10,136 nt of DNA, taken from positions 1 through 10,136 of the forward strand of contig JAEEUD010000043.1 in NCBI GenBank assembly GCA_016286835.1, read 5' to 3'. The notes beneath the pieces are model-generated. The model did not search any database. It worked only from the letters and a program-made list of their open reading frames with translations, and had not been told where the DNA came from. The stretch comes from Pyramidobacter sp. Its GTDB lineage: Bacteria > Synergistota > Synergistia > Synergistales > Dethiosulfovibrionaceae. This document shows, piece after piece, positions 4,786 to 10,136 of this stretch. Every line of letters starts with the position of its first letter. The stretch's first letter is position 1. A program made the position numbers and the translations under genes.

Positions 4786-7700
4786 TTACTTTTTCGGGCA
4801 CGGCACGTCATAGACCATCGCCGTCGCCACGGGGATGACGATCAGCGTGAGCACGGTGCTGACGGTCAGTCCGGCCATGATCGTGACGGCCATGGGGCCG
4901 AACATCAGGTCGGGAACGAGCGGGATCATGCCGAGCACGGTGGTGATCGCCGACATGCTGACCGGGCGCAGGCGGCCGACCGCATCATCGACGATCGCTT
5001 CGTAACGGTCGCGGCCGGCGTCAAAATCGGCGCTGACCTGATCGAGCAGGACGATCGAGTTCTTCGCCAGCATCCCGATGAGGCTGAGCAGGCCGATGAT
5101 CGCCAAAAAGCTCACCGACATGCGCGCTATGGCAAGCCCGCCGACAACGCCGATTAAAATCAGCGGTAGCGTGCCGAAAATGATAAGCGGCTGCCTGAAG
5201 CCGTTGAACAGAAAGACCATGACGGTGAACATCAGGACCAGCGCGGGAAGGAACGCCACTTTCATTCCGGCAATGGCGTCGCTCGACATCTCCTGTTCGC
5301 CGCCCCATTCAAGAGAATAACCGACTGGCAGAGGAATGGCCTCGATCGCGCCCTTGACTCGCTTCAGCATCGCATCGGCATTATGCCCCAGCTTCGTGTC
5401 GGAGGCAACGGTAAGAACGCGCTCGCGGTTGCGGCGCATGATGATGTTGTCCTCAAACTCCACGTTCAGCGACGAGATCACTGTTCCCATCGGCACGGTC
5501 GCGCCGGCCGTAGGGGCCCAGAGCGGGAACGACTTGAGTCGGTCCATGCGGTTGCGTTCATCCGGTGCGACCGCTGCCAGGATCGGCAGCGTCTTGTCGC
5601 CGTCGCGATAGGCGCCGATGGGCAGTCCCGTGGTGGCGATGAGGATGTCCTGATTGACGGCCGGGCGTGTCAGGCCGAGATTCTGCAGCTGATCCTTGAG
5701 AATTTGCGGTCGGATGACTTCGACTGGAGTACGCCAGTCAATCCGGGCAAACTGATGCGACGGGTCGGCCTCGAAGACAGCCTGTGCTTTCGCGCCAAGC
5801 TCGCGCAGCACGGCGGGGTCGTCGCCGTAGAAGCGCGCTTCCAGTCTCGGCGTCATGCCGCTGCCCTTGGAAAAGGCCTTGCACACGCCGTCAATACCGG
5901 GAAGCTCGTTGTCGATGAAAGCCTGCGTCTTTTGCAGGATGACGCGGGTGTTTTTGGGATCCTTAGCTTCGACGAGCAGCTGCGAATAGGCCGTGTTCGG
6001 ATCGGGCGGCGAGTAGGTGAGCATGAAGCGCAGAGAACCGCCGCCGATAAAGTCGGTGACGTTCTTCACCTCAGGCATGGCGCGCAATTTCTGCTCCAGC
6101 CGGACAGTGGAATCGCGCTGCGCGGCCAAGGAACGCCCCTCCGTTCCCCAGAGATCGACGGTGAAATAGGCCGTGTTGGCGTCGGGGAAGAACGAGTGAT
6201 CGAGCCGCGTATAGCCCCACACGGACGCGCCGAACAGGGCGGCAACGACCGTCATCGTCAGGGCGCGATGGGCCAGACAGCCTTCCAGCAAGGCGCGGTA
6301 CGCGCGGAACAACGGTCTGTTGTACGGATCTTCGGCCGCCTTGCCGGGGCGCAGCATCAGCTTGCCGAATACAGGCGTGGCCGTGAGCGCCATGAGCCAG
6401 CTGAACATCATCGACAGGCCCACCACCTGGAAGAGCGAGCGGCAGAACTCGCCCGTCTGGTCGCGCGACAGGCCGATGGGGGCAAACGCCAGAACGGCAA
6501 TGAACGTGCCGCCCAGCATGGCCCACTTGGCCCCTTCCACCGACTCGTCCGCTGCATCTTCGAGCAGCTGTCCGCGTTCGACGCCGACGAGCATCCCCTC
6601 GGAAACGACGATGGCGTTATCGACCAGAGACCCGAGCGCCAGGATCAGCGAGCCGAGCGAAATGATCTGAAGAAAAATGCCGCACGCGTTCATCAGTGCG
6701 AACGTGCCCGCCACGGTCAGCAGCAGCACGATGCCGATCAAAAGTCCAGTCCGCAGGCCCATAAAGACGAGCAGCACGCCGACGACGATCGCCAGAGACT
6801 CGAGCAGATTGACGATGAAATCGCTGATCGACTTCATGACCATGTCTGACTGCATGTAGATCTCTTCAAGTTCCATGCCGATGGGACGGTGCGTTTCAAG
6901 GGAACGCAGACGTTTGGAAACGGCGCGCCCCATCTCGACGACGTTGCCTCCGGGCACGGTGGCGATGCCGAGGCCAAGCGCCGGGCGGCCGTTGAAGCGG
7001 AGCATGAACGACTGCGGATCGGCGTAATCGCGCCGAACCGTCGCCACCTCACGAAGACGGATCAGCTTGCCGCCTGCGCCGCCGATGACAAGATCAGCGA
7101 TGTCGTCAACGCTCGTGATGGCACTGGTCGGCGAGACGCGCACGTAGCGCCCGCCTGTCGTCGTGCTGCCGATAGCGGTGAGCGCGTTCTGCTGGTTGAG
7201 CACCTGAAAAATAGCCTGCGGCGACAACCCCAGTGACGAAAGACGGTTGGTCGAGAACTCGACGTACACGCACTCTTTCTGCTCGCCGAGGATCTTCACG
7301 CTGGCGACGTTCGGCACAAGAACGATCTGTTTTTTGAGAAAATCGGCATAATCCCACAGTTCCTTCATCGTGTAACCGTCGCCGACGAGCGCATAATACT
7401 GGCCATACACGTCGCCGAAGTCGTTGTCGATGAGGATCGTGCTGCCCGCAGGCATGAAAGGCTGCACGTCGTGCAGTTTCTGCCGCAGCACGTTCCACAC
7501 CTGCGGAAGGTCTGCCGTGGTGTATTGATCCTTGATGTCGACGTAGATCAGAGCCAGACCGGGCATACAGTGCGAACGGATCTTTTTGATCTCCCCCATC
7601 GCCTGTACGGCGTCCTCGATGCGGCTGACCACTTCGCGCTCCACCTCATAGGCCGATGCCCCCGGATAAACGGCGGTGACGACAGCAGTCTTGATCGTGA

Positions 7701-7818
7701 ACGTAGGATCTTCCAGCTTGCCGATCTGAAAATACGCCACCACGCCTGATATTGCGATCAGCGCGCAGAGAAATAGCACGACCGCACGGCGTTTGATGCT
7801 GGCTCGCGCGATGCTCAT
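4786..7818 (-). CDS. RND-family efflux pump, inner-membrane permease subunit (AcrB-like)
   Basis: This 1010-residue protein is a resistance-nodulation-division transporter of the hydrophobe/amphiphile type, using proton influx to export substrates from periplasm or inner membrane. The architecture is complete: the first membrane helix (about 11-30), a large periplasmic porter loop (31-335), helices 2-6 (about 336-485), a helix near 518-535, the second periplasmic loop (540-850), and the last helices (855-1003). The proton-relay residues visible are Asp400 in helix 4 (LVDNAIVV) and Lys919 in helix 10 (GMLAKNS). The second Asp of AcrB's DD pair is Asn401 here. It overlaps the adaptor stop by four bases (ATGA), implying translational coupling, with AAGGTG seven bases upstream. 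No outer-membrane channel gene is in the window. The substrate cannot be deduced. Confidence 0.93.
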   Translation of the reverse strand: MSIARASIKRRAVVLFLCALIAISGVVAYFQIGKLEDPTFTIKTAVVTAVYPGASAYEVEREVVSRIEDAVQAMGEIKKIRSHCMPGLALIYVDIKDQYTTADLPQVWNVLRQKLHDVQPFMPAGSTILIDNDFGDVYGQYYALVGDGYTMKELWDYADFLKKQIVLVPNVASVKILGEQKECVYVEFSTNRLSSLGLSPQAIFQVLNQQNALTAIGSTTTGGRYVRVSPTSAITSVDDIADLVIGGAGGKLIRLREVATVRRDYADPQSFMLRFNGRPALGLGIATVPGGNVVEMGRAVSKRLRSLETHRPIGMELEEIYMQSDMVMKSISDFIVNLLESLAIVVGVLLVFMGLRTGLLIGIVLLLTVAGTFALMNACGIFLQIISLGSLILALGSLVDNAIVVSEGMLVGVERGQLLEDAADESVEGAKWAMLGGTFIAVLAFAPIGLSRDQTGEFCRSLFQVVGLSMMFSWLMALTATPVFGKLMLRPGKAAEDPYNRPLFRAYRALLEGCLAHRALTMTVVAALFGASVWGYTRLDHSFFPDANTAYFTVDLWGTEGRSLAAQRDSTVRLEQKLRAMPEVKNVTDFIGGGSLRFMLTYSPPDPNTAYSQLLVEAKDPKNTRVILQKTQAFIDNELPGIDGVCKAFSKGSGMTPRLEARFYGDDPAVLRELGAKAQAVFEADPSHQFARIDWRTPVEVIRPQILKDQLQNLGLTRPAVNQDILIATTGLPIGAYRDGDKTLPILAAVAPDERNRMDRLKSFPLWAPTAGATVPMGTVISSLNVEFEDNIIMRRNRERVLTVASDTKLGHNADAMLKRVKGAIEAIPLPVGYSLEWGGEQEMSSDAIAGMKVAFLPALVLMFTVMVFLFNGFRQPLIIFGTLPLILIGVVGGLAIARMSVSFLAIIGLLSLIGMLAKNSIVLLDQVSADFDAGRDRYEAIVDDAVGRLRPVSMSAITTVLGMIPLVPDLMFGPMAVTIMAGLTVSTVLTLIVIPVATAMVYDVPCPKK

Positions 7819-8993
7819 TGCCGTTCACCTTCTTTCATCAGACGCACTTTCTGGCCTTCACGGAGAAAGTGTACACCGGCAGTGACGACGCGGTCGCCGA
7901 CATTCAGCTTCGGCGAACTGATCTCGATCATGCCGTTCCGCTCCCCGTTCACGATGACGGGAACGAGCGTCGCCGCACCGTCGCGGTACAGCCACACGGA
8001 GCGGTCGGATGAGTCGCCCTCGGTGCGGCTGAGGATGGCCGATTCGGGCACAAGAAAGGTGTTTTTGCGGTCTCCCCCGGAGAAATCGACGGTCACGGTC
8101 ACAGCCATGCCAGGCAGCACGCGCACACCTTCCGGCTGCGGCAAAGTCACCGTGACCGGATAGGTTTTCGTGCGAGGATCGGCCTGCGCCGCAAATTCCT
8201 TGAGTTTGACGGGAAACTCGCGGTCCGGGATCGCGTCGAAGTGCGCCTTCACGCCAAACGAGGCGCTCAGTCTGGAAAGCTGTTTCATGTCGGCGGATGC
8301 GGGCACCGGCGCGAGCAGCACGTCCGTGTCCGGAACGCTGAAAACGATCTCCAGCTCAGAGATGTCCTGCAGTACGATCAACGGCTGTTTGGCGATCACG
8401 TCCTGGAAATTCTCGGCCATGCGCTCGGCGACGACGCCGTCAAACGGAGCTCGCAGCTCGGTGTCACGCAGTGCGTCCCGGGCGGCGGCAAGATGAGCTT
8501 CGGCCTGGCTCACGGCCGAACGGGCGACGCTGAGCTGAGCTTTATAGGCATCATATTTCGCCGCGGCGATGACCTTCTGCTGATACAGTTCTTCGTAGCG
8601 CCTGAAGTTGGCCGCCGCATCGCTGTACTGCGCCCGCGCCTGGGCCAGCACGCCCTGCGCCTGTGCGACCTTCGTGCGGAAGTCGCGTGCGTCGATGCGG
8701 GCCAGCAGATCGCCCTTTTTCACCGCCGCGCCTTTTTCGGCCGCGAGCTCCTGCAGCGTGCCATGGACGCGAAACGAGAGGTTGACGCGGCGTGATCCCT
8801 GGACGCTGCCGAAATAACGCCGTTGTGAGCCGCTGTCGGCTTCAAGAGCGATCGTGCGCACAGGGCGCACGATCTCCGCTTCGACAACGGGAACGGCTCG
8901 CCTGCGCATCTCTTCGATTCCCAGACACGTGGCGGCGATCACGAGCAGCCCGGCGAGGGCTTTCATAACGGAATAAGAAGAAGTTTTTCTCAC
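7815..8993 (-). CDS. RND efflux periplasmic adaptor subunit (membrane fusion protein, HlyD/AcrA type)
   Basis: This 392-residue adaptor bridges the RND pump and an outer-membrane channel. A membrane anchor or signal segment spans about residues 11-26; the Cys23 context (AATC) is not a good lipobox, so lipidation is unlikely. The paired lipoyl half-motifs lie at about 70-103 (VHGTLQELAAEKGAAVKKGDLL) and 178-212 (TELRAPFDGVV), flanking an alpha-helical hairpin at 105-176 rich in Ala and Gln. Beta-barrel (212-305) and membrane-proximal (310-388) domains follow. The start is GTG at 8993, because GGAGG sits seven bases upstream; the ATG at 8966 would cut just before the hydrophobic segment and has weaker support. 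It is the first gene of the efflux operon. Confidence 0.92.
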   Translation of the reverse strand: MRKTSSYSVMKALAGLLVIAATCLGIEEMRRRAVPVVEAEIVRPVRTIALEADSGSQRRYFGSVQGSRRVNLSFRVHGTLQELAAEKGAAVKKGDLLARIDARDFRTKVAQAQGVLAQARAQYSDAAANFRRYEELYQQKVIAAAKYDAYKAQLSVARSAVSQAEAHLAAARDALRDTELRAPFDGVVAERMAENFQDVIAKQPLIVLQDISELEIVFSVPDTDVLLAPVPASADMKQLSRLSASFGVKAHFDAIPDREFPVKLKEFAAQADPRTKTYPVTVTLPQPEGVRVLPGMAVTVTVDFSGGDRKNTFLVPESAILSRTEGDSSDRSVWLYRDGAATLVPVIVNGERNGMIEISSPKLNVGDRVVTAGVHFLREGQKVRLMKEGERQ

Positions 8994-9005
8994 TGTGTTC
9001 CCTCC

Positions 9006-9034
9006 AAAAAAGCAGGCGTCTCATTTCCGACGCC
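9006..9034 (-). promoter_or_regulatory. Terminator-like hairpin in the efflux operon leader (possible attenuator)
   Basis: On the minus strand GGCGTC and GACGCC form a perfect 6-bp stem with an eight-base loop. TGC and six T's come next, then immediately the GGAGG ribosome binding site of the adaptor. The layout matches a short intrinsic terminator placed within the 5' leader. It could be an attenuator or a 5' stabilising stem. No competing antiterminator fold is obvious. Confidence 0.4.
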
Positions 9035-9043
9035 ATCGCGCCG

Positions 9044-9072
9044 ATTTTAGCACAGCATCCCGCGCTTTTCCA
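9044..9072 (-). promoter_or_regulatory. Extended -10 promoter of the efflux operon
   Basis: On the minus strand TGCTAAAAT (9052 to 9044) is an extended -10 element with five of six -10 matches. A weaker -35, TGGAAA (9072 to 9067), lies 17 bases upstream of the hexamer. Transcription would start near 9037, giving a leader of about 43 bases that is mostly the hairpin described separately. Confidence 0.5.
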
Positions 9073-9142
9073 CACCGGTCCGTGTCCTCGTCGCAGGAGC
9101 GCCGGAGCATGGTTTTCACTATTTTCATAACATGCAAATGAT

Positions 9143-9171
9143 TTGACTTTTGGGGGGCAGAGAAATATAAT
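9143..9171 (+). promoter_or_regulatory. Strong sigma-70-type promoter of ppdK
   Basis: TTGACT (9143-9148, five of six) and a perfect TATAAT (9166-9171) are separated by exactly 17 bases, near consensus. Start is expected near 9178. An 11-base dyad, CAAAT-G-ATTTG (9135-9145), overlaps the left end of the -35 box and may be an operator. Confidence 0.8.
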
Positions 9172-9177
9172 TCCTGT

Positions 9178-9294
9178 TTGTTCGTCACGATGTCTTTTAC
9201 CGCGGCGCGACGGACGACCATTCATGTGTGAAATCACGAGCCGCTCTATGGAAGTTTCACGGCGGTTCGTCCACTTTCATAAGGAGGTTTTTGT
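9178..9294 (+). other. Long 5' leader of ppdK, no recognised riboswitch
   Basis: About 117 bases separate the predicted start from the ATG. The leader contains small complementary segments: TCGTC at 9182-9186 can pair with GACGA at 9213-9217, which could alternatively pair with TCGTC at 9267-9271. It ends in a strong AAGGAGG (9281-9287). No known riboswitch or T-box pattern is recognisable. Confidence 0.35.
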
Positions 9295-10136
9295 ATGACC
9301 AAATATGTGTACCAGTTCACCGAGGGCAACGCGAAGATGCGCGAGCTGCTCGGCGGCAAGGGCGCCAACCTGGCCGAGATGACCAACATCGGCCTGCCCG
9401 TTCCCCAGGGCTTCACGATCACGACCGAGGCTTGCACCAAGTACTACGAGGACGGCCGCAAGATCAACGACGAAATCATGGCCGAGATCTGGGAGAACGT
9501 TGACAAGATGGAAAAGGTCAACGGCAAGAAGTTCGGCTCCAAGGACAATCCGCTGCTGGTCTCCGTCCGTTCCGGCGCACGCGCTTCGATGCCCGGCATG
9601 ATGGACACGATCCTCAACCTGGGCCTCAACGACGACGTTGTCGCCGCGATGATCAAGGGCAATCCCGATCCCAAGTTCGAGCGTTTCGTGTACGACTGCT
9701 ACCGCCGTTTCATCCAGATGTTCTCCGACGTGGTCATGGAAGTCGGCAAGAAGTACTTCGAAGAGCTCATCGACAAGATGAAGGCCAAGAAGGGCGTCAC
9801 TTTCGACACCGAGCTGACCGCCGCCGACCTGAAGGAGCTGGCCGAGGAGTTCAAGGCTGAGTATAAGAAGCAGCTGGGCGCCGACTTCCCCTCCGATCCC
9901 AAGGTGCAGCTGTACGAAGCCATCCGCGCCGTGTTCCGTTCGTGGGACAACCCCCGCGCCAACACCTACCGCCGCCTGCACGACATCCCCTACAGCTGGG
10001 GCACGGCCGTCAACGTCATGCCGATGGTGTTCGGCAACCTCAACGACAACTCCGGCACGGGCGTGGCCTTCACCCGAGACCCCGCCACGGGCGAGAAGAA
10101 GCTGATGGGCGAGGTCCTCACCAACGCCCAGGGCGA
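9295..10136 (+). CDS. ppdK: Pyruvate, phosphate dikinase, N-terminal part (runs off the window)
   Basis: The first 280 codons are open to the window edge. The enzyme reversibly converts pyruvate, ATP and phosphate to phosphoenolpyruvate, AMP and pyrophosphate in the cytoplasm. In anaerobes it can run in the glycolytic direction. The visible part is the ATP-grasp nucleotide-binding domain: LLGGKGANLAEM holds Lys22 and SVRSGARASMPGMMDT holds Arg92, both at the same positions as the ATP-binding residues of the Clostridium symbiosum enzyme. PYSWGTAVNVMPMVFGN and SGTGVAFTRDPATGE also match the family. The phosphohistidine and PEP/pyruvate domains must lie beyond the window; full length is normally about 870-900 residues. 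AAGGAGG lies seven bases before the ATG. Codon use is strongly biased to C/G-ending codons, as in a highly expressed gene. Confidence 0.97.
   Translation, partial: MTKYVYQFTEGNAKMRELLGGKGANLAEMTNIGLPVPQGFTITTEACTKYYEDGRKINDEIMAEIWENVDKMEKVNGKKFGSKDNPLLVSVRSGARASMPGMMDTILNLGLNDDVVAAMIKGNPDPKFERFVYDCYRRFIQMFSDVVMEVGKKYFEELIDKMKAKKGVTFDTELTAADLKELAEEFKAEYKKQLGADFPSDPKVQLYEAIRAVFRSWDNPRANTYRRLHDIPYSWGTAVNVMPMVFGNLNDNSGTGVAFTRDPATGEKKLMGEVLTNAQG

Noticed and set aside
5383..6849. 488-codon plus-strand open frame inside the RND gene
   Set aside because: It is antisense to a clear RND permease, and its composition (many His, Arg, Gln, Asp) is typical of a reverse-frame shadow.
7815..9052. Possible lipoprotein signal in the adaptor (Cys23)
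   Set aside because: The residues before the Cys (Ala-Ala-Thr) do not fit the lipobox, which needs Leu-like at -3 and a small Gly/Ala/Ser at -1.
9277..9981. 234-codon minus-strand open frame opposite ppdK
   Set aside because: The other strand encodes an unmistakable pyruvate phosphate dikinase; this is its shadow.

Overview
The window looks like a chromosomal segment of a Gram-negative anaerobe. An RND/periplasmic-adaptor efflux pair requires a double membrane. A glycolytic-type pyruvate phosphate dikinase and a carboxylate-uptake/keto-acid gene set fit an amino-acid- or organic-acid-fermenting bacterium. The coding DNA is GC-rich with AT-rich intergenic gaps, and the gene mix is compatible with Synergistota (Pyramidobacter-like). 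That placement is an impression, not a computed result. No RNA genes, insertion sequences, CRISPR arrays or prophage genes are visible.

Left part (1-4709), a carboxylate-metabolism island: a TctB-type small subunit of a tripartite tricarboxylate transporter (-), with the large subunit probably following off the left edge; a divergent HpaI-type aldolase (+); a strong bidirectional terminator; then, on the minus strand, an operon of a D-2-hydroxyacid dehydrogenase followed by an NHL beta-propeller protein; and a divergent LysR regulator (+). The propeller keeps the residues that form the zinc and active site of peptidyl-alpha-hydroxyglycine alpha-amidating lyase, so it may be an enzyme that releases glyoxylate or a similar 2-oxo acid. 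The co-transcribed dehydrogenase could then reduce that product. The transporter promoter and the dehydrogenase promoter share an identical 12-base palindromic element over their -35 boxes, which suggests one regulator controls both.

Middle part (4710-8993): a second bidirectional terminator separates LysR from a minus-strand efflux operon. The periplasmic adaptor (GTG start) comes first, followed by an RND inner-membrane pump whose ATG overlaps the adaptor stop by four bases. No outer-membrane factor and no dedicated local repressor are in the window. The operon leader has an extended -10 promoter and a terminator-like hairpin just before the ribosome binding site.

Right part (8994-10136): a divergent intergenic region carries a near-consensus sigma-70 promoter for ppdK. 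The first 280 codons of ppdK, including the ATP-binding Lys and Arg residues, are present before the window ends.
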